A program made the position numbers and the translations under genes. From contig NC_134958.1 in assembly GCF_965638725.1 (NCBI RefSeq), forward strand, positions 15,069,464 through 15,133,463: 64,000 nucleotides of DNA, in the 5' to 3' direction. Below the pieces are notes generated by a model. The model saw only the letters and a list, made by a program, of their open reading frames with translations. It was not told the DNA's origin and searched no databases. Shown piece after piece: positions 1-40,335 of the stretch (within the stretch, counting starts at the first letter, position 1; each line of letters begins with the position of its first letter). The stretch comes from Aptenodytes patagonicus. Taxonomy: Eukaryota > Chordata > Aves > Sphenisciformes > Spheniscidae.

Positions 1-189
1 AGCACCTCCCTATTTTTATGATGTTAATTAAAGGTTACTTTATGTGTCCTTGTGGAAATGGAATCCTGAATTTCTCGTTAACAAAACAACCAACAAATAA
101 CAACTTGGGCACAACGAGACTAAAACTTCACAGCAGTGCATACCAAGAGATTTCCAAGGAGTCTGCAGCACAACCGAGGGAGTACTCAC

Positions 190-342
190 CTCATCAAAGA
201 CAGCTCTAGTAACATCACCACATCGCAGAGTTTCATTGCTTAGAGACAGCAAGTGAGCAGGATTAAATGGAGAAAAATGCATGCAGCTGACCAGGTAATT
301 GTGTGGAATAAAGACATGTGCTCCTTCTTCAGACTTAGAGTT
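190..342 (-). CDS. WDR76: WDR76 coding exon 9 (last in window)
   Basis: Residues 330-380. Encodes [20 protein letters not shown] and then [13 protein letters not shown], the second propeller blade. Phase 0 at both ends. The following intron starts at 189 and runs off the window, so the remaining blades are not visible. Confidence 0.92.
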
Positions 343-3300
343 CTGAAAAACAATTGAGATTCAGTGGACACAGATGCTAATCACTGTAGTTATTTCTACT
401 AATTTCGAAGTAAAGTGTCTGTTTTTCAAATGTTCTCAGTCTGCTCTGGATAACTGTATGGAGGAGGCAGTAGGGTGCTTGATGTGTGGAGACATCAGCA
501 CAGGTAACACAGGCAGCAAGACCGCTTCGGGGCACAGCGTGCCCAGGCTAACGTCTTACTGGAACAAAGGGAGTTTCACCTCTGCGTGGAAAAGAGAACT
601 GCCCTCACGTGGACCACTCAACACAGCACTGCTAAGCTACAGCCTCCCTCCCGCTACCATTTTCACCACTACACAAGTAATTTAGCTCAAAAGAGCACTA
701 AGAATTTACTCTCAGTTTCAGAATTCTGTTTCCTAATTAGGAAAAGCTGCAACTTCCTGCTGTAATTTAAGTGCACTTCTGTCGTTGCAGTCATCAATAC
801 TGTATCTGCACATCGGTATCTGGCTCTCTTTCACTGACAGAATTGGTTTCTCAGTTACCACAGCTGAACACCTTGCTGAGGACCAAACATATGGTCAACT
901 TTTACATCAAAATATGTACACACTAGGTTACTTAGAACTCAAGCTAAATTATAGTGACCCAAACTGAATGTAAAGCATAGTATCTTCTCTTCCAATTTTG
1001 GCATCATTCAAGCTCTGTTATTTTAAAAGAAACTGAATAGACCATTTTGGAACAAGTACCAGTTCATTCCACAAAGATTACTCTGCTCCCAAACTCAGTC
1101 AAGTCCAACTCACTTCAGGAAAACAAAAAAAAGGAGAGCAAAAGGGAAAAGAGTAGCTTTAACAATTCTAGGCTTCCACTGAAATGTCTTTGCAAGGCCA
1201 CAAAGAGCCTGCAGCACTCAGAGACCTCAGCCTCCCCGTCACCAGATCACACTCTTTGACAGGTAGTAGCCGCAGCTGCAGTCAGATCTTTCTAAATTGC
1301 ATGGAGCAGTTTAAACTTCTTTATAATTGATTAAGAGTCTCAGAGCTGAATTTAGTTGATCAGTTTCCTGAAGCTGTCAAAGCAGAAATGACTTGAAACT
1401 TGAGAGGTTAATGGCATTGAGAAAAATGAAAAGAAAATCTGCATGTGTGTGGACTTCAAGCAGCTGGTTTGGATGACGTGGGACCAAAGTGGAGGGTGCG
1501 GGGGGAGGTTACAAAGGTGTAAGTCAAGGGCATGAATAAGGATTCTTGTTGCAGGAGTAATTAAGGCAATTCAGAAACGATGGTGAGACTATCTGCAAAG
1601 CCCTCAAAAGTTTTCAAAGCACCACATGCTAAGCTATTTTTCAGAGACAATGTATGTAAATATGTGCCAGCATATATATTGACACAGCAATTTTCTCTCT
1701 GCTGTCTGGAAAAACAGTGACTCACTGCAGCTACCCAAAATTTGTACAAACTCAAAAAACAAATACTTGAGCATCCATTTCCCCTCACTCTCCAAAACCT
1801 AGCTGTGGTATTGCTACAAGGGTACTGTAATTAGATCCTGAAACTCTCAACAGTGAATTGCAATTTTAATCCTCACTGATAATATTATTTCAGCTAGTGA
1901 TCCATTTTCTTCCACTCTGCCCCCAAAAATTACCAGTGCAACCTTTCCTCCCATTAAACCTGGGCTTGCCAAGAACCAGACAGACCTTTCAAGCAATTCT
2001 GGCGAGTCTCAATTTAACAGACACCCTGGTGTTATCCGTAAGAATGGGGAAAGTCTAAAATACCATCGCAAGTCAGACAAAATGACGCTCCAGGCTGTGC
2101 CCCATCTGCGTCCATCCTGCAACAAACAGCTCTGCCAGGTGAAGAGCACACTAACAACTCACCACATTCCAGAGACCGATCTGCCCGGACTTGTCTCCAG
2201 CTGCCACAAAGATGATGCTTTCAGAAGGATGGATAGCCATAGAACTCACTCGATATTTCACAACCTTTTTAATGTTATCTTCACTGAGGACCATGCTGTT
2301 CAGGCTGTCTTGGTATCTAGACAACATCATTAAAACTTTAGCTATTCAAGAGAAGAAAGGAGGAGAACAAGACAATACCCAGTTTTTAGCTGCTGTCTTC
2401 AGATTACCTTTTCATGTCACGCGTGCGCTTTTCGGTATCGTTAGCTTTCATCTACAGATAGAAAGGAAATATTTATCAGAATTGGAACCCAAGCTAAATT
2501 ACTTTATCCAAAAACAACTAACTGTGACTAATAATACCTCACTTATCCTCATCCACGTAGTCAGTAAGTCCTCTGTCAATTTACTGTCCCCCATCTGATC
2601 TTCTGGTACCATTGGCAAAGGTCCGGCCGGAACTTGAGGCTGGAACGACATCAGCAATTTTTGTAACTCAAAACAACTAAAATTACAAATAGGGTGAACT
2701 GTTACTTTCCACACATCAGATATTTTGAGAACACACCTATGATAATACAAGAAATAAACATAACACCAAAAAAAAAGTTTGTATCAAATCTTATTAAAAA
2801 GATAAATAAAACTTTACTAAACACAACAGCAAAGACAAATAGCTACCCTACGTTTTTTCCTCTCCTTTCTGATACTCCAGCAAGGTTGATCTTCAAGAAC
2901 TGTATTACAGAGACTTAGCTTTATTCTCAGCACCATGAGAATTCTCACCTCAGAAATTCCCATCTCTCAGACCAATAGAATTTTTGCTTGTTACTATATA
3001 ACTACTTCAAAAAGGTAGCAAATATTTCAAAGGAAAATGAACTAGATCAAAAGTTACAGTAAAATAACATTAAACCAGAGTAATAAAACTTTGAATTTAA
3101 AGCTGCTCAAATCTATGGGCTGTTGAAAAATGCATAATACCTCAGGACCCTTCTGATCATCTAAAACTGCACTATTTCATCAACCTGAGTCACAGAATAT
3201 TGTGACTTTCACAATATTCTAACTTTCAGAGGACATGGGAAGCCTGCTATTCAATATGCTCGAGGGTGAAAGAATTTACCTTTTATTATTGGCACTGTAT

Positions 3301-6300
3301 AATGTACCTTCACAAATGTCTAAAGGTTTTTACAATAAGCTCAGCAATGACAAGTATTATCAGTAAATTTCACCAGCACCGTTTTTATAAAGCTTCTGTG
3401 TATACACACACACCTCTCCTCTAACCCTTCCCCATCTTACATATTCCTCTGCTCCTGGCTGGGCAGGCAACTCCGGCATTGGAATTCCTGACGGCTCTAC
3501 TCTTTGTAAGCGCATAGATCTTCGACGTACTGTTTCATCTTCTGCCTTTTTAGGCTTAGCTCTAGAACAATTAAAACATTTCAAAATTACAGACACAGTT
3601 AAATAACATAAGCCCTCTGCATTTAAGTACAAGACTACAGAGTAGTTTCAGATGTATAGTTCTAACACCTTGGCCCAGACTTACAGCCTGACTAGTTCTG
3701 GTTCACTTTAGGAGGGCTGCGATTACTTTTTCCTTCAGCGATAGCAATGAACAACAAAAAGAGCACTTTGCAATGCATATATATGTATTGCATTTTTGTT
3801 TCGCTTGCAATACATCCTGCCATTGTCACTTCTCTTCCCAGCCCTCCTTATTTGTAATTCATCTTTCCACTCATTGATCTAGTCATCTTTTTCCACTTTC
3901 TTTCATCATATATCTTATTCTTTTTTTGGACTTAAGCTCCTTTTTCTGCTTTGCCTGGCACAGTTTTGGCACCACCAAATGTCTTTTCTTCTACACTAAT
4001 TGGTTACCCTATCCCTTGCATCTACTTCCCCCCCCCTTTCTTTCCCACGCCTGTTCCCATCATTTAACATGTTTTCATCATTTAACAATTCTTTCTTTAG
4101 CCATCATGCCAAAAATATGATCAGAAAAAAGAAAGGCACTTGAAATACCTTAACACAAATATCACAAAAAGAACAAATTCTGTCATTTGACAAATAAAGA
4201 TATTCATACTGTCATTTTCTTTCCAAAGGATGGCAGAGGAGAGGCACTACCTAGAGGAGCTACCTGTTCACGAATTCATACAGCTTAAGATAATCAGTTA
4301 TTCAGATTTAGCTTGATAGGGAGACTCCTCACTAGCTCTCCCTCTTTGCAGTATCAGGTATGTGCAGATGGAAGTGCTAAAACAGCTAAAACACAATGAA
4401 GGAACAGTGATACAAATCTCATATACAGTTATTTTACCTTTTGGTGACGTGAGATGGTCTTTTAGTTGCAATTTGGTGAAGTCTTGCAGCTGACTTAAAG
4501 AGAAAAATAATATATTAAATATATATATATAAAACAAGCATAAAAGATCAACCTGTATAAAATACAATTATCTAAAGGCTGCAATAAACTATATTGCGAT
4601 TATTTATAACAATAATAAAAAGGGATTTTTAAGCATCGAGCTGTGTTGTGTCTGCTTTGCTTCCATGTACCAGCAAGAATTCCCCGATTTCTGTGAACAG
4701 CACACAGGAGCACAGCACAATCTGGATGTTCTGTAGCCCTTCTCTTTTACAGAACAAAGAAAATACTCTAAATGCTATGCACCAGACACAGGAAGACATT
4801 TAAAGTAGAACCTGTAACTACAGAGGCTGCCATTCACAGTGTTTTCTCCATTACATTTTGAAGAAAGGCATTTAGAATCATAGAATCATAGAATCATTAA
4901 GGTTGGAAAAGACCTCTAAGATCATCAAGTCCAACTGTCAACCCAACACCACCATGTCCACTAAACCATGTCCCTAAGTGCTGCATCTACACGTCTTTTA
5001 AATACTTCCAGGGATGGGGACTCAACCACTTCCCTGGGCAGCCTGTTCCAATATTTAACCGCTCTCAGTAAAGAAATTTTTCCTCATGTCCAATCTAAAC
5101 CTCCCCTGGCGCAACTTGAGGCCATTTCCTCTCGCCCTATCGCTTGTTACTTGGGAGAAGACCGGCACCCACCTCGCTAAAGGTCAAGTCCTTTAGCTCA
5201 TTTGGACTCCAGAAAAGTTTAGACGCATCCAGCTCACCGCTAAGACCACCGCTCCACTACCACTCTAGCCAAAGCAGCTTCAACCCTGGCATGAAAAGAT
5301 TTACCCGCTTCTTGGGTTTGGCAGCCCATACTGGCCAGTGCCAATGGTAACTCAGCTCCTTTTGCCAGTCTTTGCTACTCTGTGGTCAGTGCTGTGATTA
5401 CAGTCAGACTGCCTAGTCTTTACTGACCTCTCTGAGGATAACTGGAAGAAAAGGAGTTATTTTTACTCAAGTTTCAGTTCTGGTGGTAAGGAGTCTTACT
5501 GCCTACTAGACAGGCCCAACCATGTCTTGCAGCCTGGTACAATGAGCAAGCAAGCATGCAGCCATTCAAGGAGGTAATTCACTCACTGCTGCCAGAAAAG
5601 GGATATATTATGAATTTAAAAAAAAAAATAATGTAAGAGAATGAAAGAGTGCAGAAAGAAGGGTAAAGATTTGGATTTAGTCATGTGATAGCATTTGAAA
5701 TTCCACTGCCTTAACCCTCCTGACAACTTCTCCAACATGAGAAGAATTATAACGCACTCGTGTCCACCCAGACTAGACAGGACACGGGGAAGGACTCCAG
5801 CAGCACACACCCTGCAGGCTCTTCCCAAGAGCCTCTCAAGCACAGGGCAGTGAGCTGAACCGTCCCGACAGCCCGAGACCTGCCACCCGGTGCCTTTCAG
5901 GCCCTGCAGTGTATCAGTTCAATAACCAGCTAACCTGCATGCACCACAACTAAAATGCAAGAGCTCAATGCCCTCCTCAGGGGATGCAGTGCACAGGAAG
6001 GGGTGGGAGCACACGTTACACAAGCGAGCAGGACGCTGCACGTATAGCACTCACACTGCTCAGAACACACACACAAGCACCTTCATGAGAGCATTTTACC
6101 CAAGGGTCACCTCATCTGGTCCTGCTGGGTCCGCAGCTCTGGGACCACACGCACTAGCGCGGCTGGGTGCTGCTGGTACGGAATACTGTATGAGTGGAGT
6201 TTTACTTTCTTCACTTTTTGTAAGTTTAACCAATGACTTTCCCTCTTTGGAAAAAGCTAACTAGCAGCACAAAACCCCATTTTTGTATCCAGTCAGGGCA

Positions 6301-8267
6301 GTCCTGACGTCTCAGGAAGTTTTCGTGGCTTTCCTCACACACCTGCCACTGTTAGGGAAGGGTTTCACAACAAGGGGGATGACAGTACAATTATTACACT
6401 TGGAGAGTGCATTTTGATGCTACTTAGAATCTATACAAACCTCATGCAGCTTTAAAGCAGCAAAGAATTTAGCATTTTCTGTAATGTTCTTTAGTCTTTT
6501 CCTTTCATAAGCTGATAACTGTGAGTATCCATCCTACAAAAAGAAAAGCCAATTACTCTTCGTCGTACAGTTACATGGTCTGCAAGAGATGTCCCAGGCT
6601 TCTGGGAAGTGAGTTTCTAAATTGATTGTCTAAATTATTTTAAAATGGTTCGATATATTTGTAAACAAACAAAAAAACATACAAACTGGGGTGATACCAT
6701 ATCAATACCAAAACTTGTCCATATAGGTACTAGCTTGCATTACAAAACTTACTCCTAGCATTAATTCTACAAAAAGGGCAGTTCATCAAAATCTTGCTAG
6801 AATGAAAATAATACTGAAGTGACTCAATAAACAACTTAAAACTTCAGCAATACAGCAAACATTGCACATAAATGGAACACAGTCTTAGATCAGTTTTATC
6901 TTTTATAAAGGAGAAGGTGGACTTGACAAGTTGAAATGATGACTTAAATATAAGTGAACACTGACAAAACTATCATATCTTACGACTGTATCCATCCGTA
7001 AAAACGTCTGGAAGATGGTTATTGACAGCACAAGAACACAGTGGTGCTTTTGCTACCGGGTTTTATATACTCTGGCTGATAGCAAGAGCATTTTTTTCAT
7101 CCCTTAGACATTCTGAAAGGGTAAAATGAGGTTTTATATTACCGGTCAGAGAGGTTAAAAAGAAAAAAACAAAATTACATAAAGAGGAAAAATACTTTCA
7201 AATTTTACTTTTATAAACATAATAAATGTGCGTCTTGAGAACTGCAAAACCATCATCCTTCCTCTGCTGCAGCCAAGGAGCAAATAAGTCTCGACTGACA
7301 CCGCTGCTGCTTTGGAAAAGCAGCTCAGGGCCGGGCAATCCCCACACCAGCTCGGACACAAGCGGCGCGGCGCCTCTCGGGGTCGCCCCCGGGCACTCAC
7401 CAGAGGAGCGTCTCCCGCATCGCTCCCGTCGCTGTCCGCATCCCAAACGCCGTCGACGCCGTTGCCAGCCGGGCTGCCCGCGGGCGGGGTGGCGGGGGGC
7501 GAGGCGGGGGCGGGTTTCCGCGGGCTGGGGAGGTTCGGGGGGCGCTCCAGGCAGAGCCTCTTGCCGGCCGGCGCCCTGCCCTCCGCCCCCTCGCCGCCGT
7601 AGGCGCCCAGTAGCCGCTTTTGGGGCAGCCGCCTGCCCGCGCCGGCGAGCGGCGTGAGCAGCACCCGCAGCTGCCGCGCCGCGCCGGCTCCCCGCTCGCC
7701 CTGCTCCGGGCTGAGCTGGAGCTCGGTGGTCCCCGTCGGGGTGGACTCCTGGGGAGAGAAACCGGGAGCTCGGCGGGGAGCCGCAGCCCTGGCCGTTCCC
7801 GCGCCCTCCGCCCGCCGGGCCCCGCCGTAACCCCGCCTGACACCCGCCTTCCCGCGCCGCTCCTCACCAACCCCCGACCCCTCGTCTCACAGACCCGGCC
7901 CCCCCATCCTCCCAGCCCCGCTCCCCCCCGGGCCTCTCTCCTCACAGACCCGGCTCCACCGTCCTCCCGTGTCCTCAGAGCCCCGGCCCCCCCCCGCCGG
8001 GCCCCTTCTCACAGCCCCGGCTCCCCCAGACCCTCTCCTCATGGACCCGCCCCCCCCCCACTCCTCTCCTCACAGTCCCGACTCTCCCCCTCCGCCGCTC
8101 TCCTCACAGCCCCGGCCCCTTCCGCCCTCTATCCCCTCTCCCCGCCGCCCCGGGTAGGCAGCTCTCACAGCGGCCTCCACTCCCCACCCGCCCCGGACCT
8201 GCATCCGCTGCTGGGTGCGCGGCGACGTCTCCTCAGGCTCCAGCGTACCAGCCTGCGAGAGCGCCAT
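190..8267 (-). CDS. WDR76: WDR76, WD repeat protein 76 (5' part, nine coding exons)
   Basis: Partial gene; 380 codons lie here and the rest of the WD40 propeller is off the left edge. Coding exons in transcript order: 8199-8267, 7401-7748, 6441-6533, 4438-4493, 3441-3561, 2538-2639, 2408-2451, 2163-2316, 190-342. The family signature is clear: a [19 protein letters not shown] block, a basic [14 protein letters not shown] block, then SSMAIHPSE and [13 protein letters not shown] at the start of the propeller. From established knowledge, WDR76 is a nuclear CUL4-DDB1-associated WD40 protein related to yeast Cmr1, linked to DNA damage response, chromatin and RAS turnover. The N-terminal 140 residues are Pro/Ala/Gly-rich and poorly conserved, so exons 1 and 2 rest mainly on open frame and splice sites. 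Introns show only one CR1 piece and a GC minisatellite. Confidence 0.9.
343..2162. other. WDR76 intron 8, no further feature seen
   Basis: About 1.8 kb of AT-rich intron. No repeat, RNA gene or supported reading frame was recognised. Confidence 0.6.
2163..2316 (-). CDS. WDR76: WDR76 coding exon 8, start of WD40 propeller
   Basis: Residues 278-329. [20 protein letters not shown] leads into SSMAIHPSE and the first blade strand [15 protein letters not shown]. Donor gtgagt. Confidence 0.92.
2408..2451 (-). CDS. WDR76: WDR76 coding exon 7 (44 bases)
   Basis: Short charged exon [14 protein letters not shown] plus a split Ser/Arg codon. Only 86 bases of intron separate it from exon 6. Support is phase continuity and good splice sites rather than strong similarity. 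Confidence 0.75.
2538..2639 (-). CDS. WDR76: WDR76 coding exon 6
   Basis: Residues 230-263, [18 protein letters not shown] and onward to [10 protein letters not shown]. This is the linker before the propeller. Phase 0 at both ends. Confidence 0.88.
3441..3561 (-). CDS. WDR76: WDR76 coding exon 5
   Basis: Residues 189-229. It carries the basic block [20 protein letters not shown], diagnostic of WDR76. Starts within a split Arg codon and ends in phase 0 at gtaaga. Confidence 0.92.
4438..4493 (-). CDS. WDR76: WDR76 coding exon 4
   Basis: Encodes [18 protein letters not shown] and ends in a split Arg codon. The acceptor is tctctttaag. The SAARL segment continues the conserved helix that follows the ENAKFF block. 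Confidence 0.88.
4873..5178 (-). mobile_element. CR1 LINE fragment (3' end)
   Basis: The left edge carries the iterated TAGAATCA tail typical of CR1 3' ends, followed by the complement of the CR1 3' region (AGGTTGGAAAAGACCTCTAA). It is 5'-truncated, about 300 bases, oriented on the minus strand and therefore sense to WDR76, in intron 3. It is closely similar to the pieces at 11719 and 21651. Confidence 0.93.
6441..6533 (-). CDS. WDR76: WDR76 coding exon 3
   Basis: Residues 140-170, containing [20 protein letters not shown], the most recognisable N-terminal block of the WDR76 family. Phase 0 at both ends. Confidence 0.92.
7401..7748 (-). CDS. WDR76: WDR76 coding exon 2
   Basis: Residues 24-139, phase 0 at both ends, with acceptor ctccccag and donor gtgagt. 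It encodes a low-complexity Pro/Ala/Arg-rich tail ending in an acidic [14 protein letters not shown] stretch. The GC-rich DNA has open frames on both strands here. This frame was chosen because it joins exon 1 to the conserved exon 3. Confidence 0.7.
7861..8170. repeat. GC minisatellite, about 31-35 bp period, in WDR76 intron 1
   Basis: Degenerate pyrimidine-rich units each begin near TCCTCACAG or TCTCACAG followed by CCCCGGC. Unit anchors are at about 7885, 7939, 7972, 8007, 8037, 8068, 8101 and 8163, so spacing is 30-35 bases or twice that. On the transcribed strand every unit is G-rich and carries CTGTGAGGA, a splice-donor-like word. The last unit overlaps the alternative exon 1 donor. Confidence 0.75.
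8199..8267 (-). CDS. WDR76: WDR76 coding exon 1
   Basis: Residues 1-23, starting [13 protein letters not shown]. The start codon at 8265-8267 sits in a good context (GCCATGGC read in the opposite sense) inside a CpG island. The donor after GATGCAG is a weak gtccgg. A second donor 30 bases further on (exon end at 8169, gtgaga) would also keep frame, adding ten residues. The shorter form aligns better with the recalled mammalian exon 1 length. Confidence 0.65.
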
Positions 8268-8480
8268 GGCAGGCCGAGTGGCGGGCCGGGCGCGGGGGCG
8301 GAGCGGCCGCTTCCCGCTTCGGCGAGGGGCGGCCCGGGCGGACTCCCGCCCACGGCGCGTTCCCGCCAGGGCAGCGGCGGCCCCCCGGGGCCGCAGCCCT
8401 GCCCTCGCGGCGGGGCGCCACCCGGTCTGGCTCCCTGCGGCCCCAGAGCTGCCGTATTCGCGTCAAAACCCCAGAAACCG
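8268..8480 (-). promoter_or_regulatory. WDR76 CpG-island promoter
   Basis: Very GC-rich, CpG-dense DNA directly upstream of the WDR76 start. TTCCCGCC-type words near 8309 and 8360 resemble E2F sites. No TATA box was seen. The transcription start cannot be placed from sequence. Confidence 0.6.
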
Positions 8481-9340
8481 CCCTGGCCTCGGCACTTGCT
8501 TGGGGGCGGCCCAGGACTGCTGTGCAAGGGATCAAAGTCATGATAGACGGACCACGGGCGGCAAAGAGGAATGATGTAATTATGCTCTACAAATACATGC
8601 TGCAGCTTGGCACGGTCAGGAGAGAAAAAGTGGACATTTTTAACCGTGAGGTTAATTGAAACAGTCTGAAGGCTCACAAGGTGGGTCATAAAATACACAA
8701 GACCAGCCATCACGGACTCGTTGCCCAGAAACAGCTGATAAAATCCTCTGCTCCAGTCAAGCAAGCAAACAGTTCATCCTGGCCAGGCGCTGCCAGGCAT
8801 TTCAGTGAACGTGCGGGTACAAACAGGTGCGTCTCAACCCCTCTGCTGAACAAACCAGGCTTACCTTGTGCGAGGTGGGAAGTGGAAGCTGAGGGCAGCT
8901 CAAATGCCCTTCACCGTGGCTGTGACAAGATCACAGTTTAAAAAAAAAAAAAAAAATTAACAACTAAACAAAGCACACCTGGGGCAGGGCTTGGCACTCT
9001 CGGGAGGCTCTCCAGCCCCAGTATCTGGGGAATAAAATTTGAAACTTACAAACATTAATTATATTTTCTCTCAGGTGAACATCCCAAGACTTAGATTTTC
9101 AGAAGAGCAGCTCAGCTATCGAGCTCTGAAGTACTCATGCAACTAGCAAGGGAGAAGAACAGAGGCAACCACAGCTTTGGGATGCACAGTTCCAGCATCA
9201 GCTTTTGATGTGTGGTCTCAAGTGTATCCCTGAGGTAGCTGTAAAGCAGGCTTACAGTGATTATTTCCACTGAAATAGTAGGGTTTCTAGAACCGGTCAG
9301 AACTCTGTTTGTTTATAGTAGAAAGGTTCAAATAAGCTTA
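8481..9340. other. Intergenic spacer between BLM 3' end and WDR76 promoter
   Basis: Ordinary spacer with one A17 run at 8940-8956. No gene was recognised. A minus-strand open frame reaching 8764 runs into WDR76 upstream DNA but resembles nothing known. Confidence 0.5.
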
Positions 9341-9354
9341 TGAGTTTAAAAACA

Positions 9355-9360
9355 TTTATT
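9355..9360 (-). terminator. BLM poly(A) signal
   Basis: TTTATT on the plus strand reads AATAAA on the minus strand, about 120 bases after the BLM stop, giving a very short 3' UTR. A variant ATTAAA lies nearer the stop, at about 9417-9422. Confidence 0.6.
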
Positions 9361-9476
9361 TAATGTGAGGTTTTTGTACTTGACAAATGTACAAGTCTCA
9401 GAAATGAAACAAAGATTTAATAAACAACAATTACATCTTCAGGGCTTGCTATTATACAGTATTTACATTTTCCTAG

Positions 9477-30787
<21,311 letters not shown>

Positions 30788-31068
30788 GACGGGGCGGGGC
30801 GGGGCCGCCTCGCCGGCGGGGGGCGCTCTCCGCGCCGCGGGGCTGCGTTCACCTCCTGCTCACCGCCCGCTCCCGCCGCCGCCGCCGCGCGCCCCCTTCG
30901 CATTCGGCGCCAAAACACCGCCTGCCCCCCCCCATTGGATGAACGCTCCGGGAGCGGAAGTGGCGGCACGGCGCTTCCGTTTCCAGGGCGAGGGAGGGCT
31001 TTCGCCCCGCCCCGCCCCGGGAGGGGAGGGGAGGGGAAAGCAGGCGGCCCCGCCCCGCCCTTCTACAC
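30788..31068 (-). promoter_or_regulatory. BLM CpG-island promoter
   Basis: GC-rich DNA upstream of the BLM start. Visible words are an E2F-like TTTTGGCGCC (30906-30915 on the complementary strand), an inverted CCAAT box (ATTGG at 30934-30938), an ETS-like GCGGAAGTG (about 30954-30962) and GC boxes. E2F and CCAAT sites fit the cell-cycle expression known for BLM. No minus-strand TATA box is present. A non-coding first exon, as in mammals, cannot be placed. Confidence 0.65.
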
Positions 31069-31185
31069 AAGATGGCGGATCCGCCGCCTGCGGATCGGGG
31101 GGCGGTCGCCGGGGTCGAGAGCGGCGGCCGGCAGCCGCCGGGCACGGCCTCCCTGCCCCAGGCGCTTTAAAGCTGGTTATAAAAG
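31067..31185 (+). promoter_or_regulatory. Possible divergent plus-strand promoter elements (YY1-like site, TATA-like box)
   Basis: ACAAGATGGCGG at 31067-31078 matches the YY1 core and would give a 32-codon plus-strand frame (31072-31170). TATAAAAG lies at 31178-31185. Together they hint at transcription away from BLM, antisense to the CTSH 3' end. No splice donor or protein similarity supports a coding gene. Confidence 0.3.
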
Positions 31186-31400
31186 CAAGCTGCGTAAACC
31201 CGAGAAAGTTTTAACGCTTTGCGCCCCCGCGTCGCTCGCGGGAGCTGTGTCAGGAGGACGGTGCCCCCGTCAGACACCCCCGGGGTCGGGTCCTGCGCCA
31301 CGATCGAAAACGAAGAGAAGGCCGCAGCTCCCCCCCGGTGACCGTGCCGGTAACGCACAGGGCGGCGGAGAGCACACCACCGCACTGGTGACAAGTCATC

Positions 31401-31406
31401 TTTATT
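31401..31406 (-). terminator. CTSH poly(A) signal
   Basis: TTTATT on the plus strand reads AATAAA on the minus strand, about 750 bases beyond the CTSH stop. It is the best candidate for the end of the CTSH transcript, leaving about 0.6 kb to the BLM start codon. Confidence 0.55.
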
Positions 31407-32157
31407 CAGTCAGTGGCGGATTTTAGCGTGAAATAACACCCAACAGAAGTGCCCCCTACTGACGCGCAGCCTTCTTTCACCATAGCGTTTTTAATAGTTT
31501 ATAAACTATTATAAACTATTAGCAATAAGCTTCTTGCTTTCTTCATTGAGTCATAAAAGAAAATCATCCATTTCTTCTCTTTGCATTAAAATACCCTATT
31601 TTTTAATACAAAAAATACTAAAAACATTTAATGAAAATAGATAAAACATACAAATAGCAGCACTCATCTTTCTCAAAAGAAAAATCACCTTCAAAGAAAA
31701 TAAAAAATCCCTAGAAGTTACATCTGTTGATTGGGAAATGGCCACCTTAAGGAAGGGTGAGCTTTCATTGGGGCAGCGTCTTAAAATTGCGTAACTGCGC
31801 AGCATTTTCCCTGTCCAAGCAGCCCCCCCTGTTGCCGACACCCCCCCAGCAGGGGCACAGGGCCTCGGTTGGGACAGGGTGAGCGAGGCACGCCGCACGC
31901 GCACCGCAGCCGGGAGGAGAAGGCGGGAGTCTGGCGCTCGGCACAGGAGCACGCTTGCTTTTGGCTGGGGAGAAGAGGCATGGGTCTTCCTACTGCAGGA
32001 AGCTGTGTGCAAGCTGACAAATCTGCCTGCAGGTAACGACTTTCTGCAGACTGTTATTTCATTTCGTTCTCACTTTCTTGATTTTAGCATTTAGAAATTC
32101 ATATGCAATCAGTCATTCCTTTTCCTGTGCCCACTTTCCCCAGCCTGCGCTCTCCTC
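31407..32157 (-). other. CTSH 3' UTR (inferred)
   Basis: Sequence between the CTSH stop and the AATAAA at 31401. It contains an exact 18-bp palindrome at 31493-31510 (AATAGTTTATAAACTATT) followed by a direct repeat of ATAAACTATT. No other gene was seen. Confidence 0.55.
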
Positions 32158-40129
<7,972 letters not shown>

Positions 40130-40320
40130 GTCGTGCCGTGCCGAGCCCAGCCGAGCCGAGCTCAACCGGGCCGAGCCTCGGCCGGAGGGGCGGGGCAGGG
40201 GGCGGGGCAGGGGGCGGGGCAGTCCCTCCCCGGGGCGGCCCGTCCCCGCGGGGAGCGGGGGGGGGATCTGCGAGTCCGGCGTTGACCCGCCGAGAAAAAC
40301 ATCACAAGTCCCGGTTCACC
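40130..40320 (-). promoter_or_regulatory. CTSH promoter with tandem GC boxes
   Basis: CpG-rich interval between the CTSH start and the RASGRF1 poly(A) signal. Three near-identical units GGGGCGGGGCAG (40187-40222) are tandem Sp1-type GC boxes. The leader has iterated GCTCGG words. No TATA box was seen. Confidence 0.65.
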
Positions 40321-40335
40321 CTGAGATAGAATAGA

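Noticed and set aside
7620-8543. 307-codon plus-strand Pro/Arg-rich open frame
   Set aside because: It is a shadow of the WDR76 CpG island, exons 1-2 and the intron minisatellite, with low-complexity translation.
8165-8764. 199-codon minus-strand open frame upstream of WDR76
   Set aside because: It overlaps WDR76 exon 1 in a different frame and has no family similarity; treated as chance in upstream DNA.
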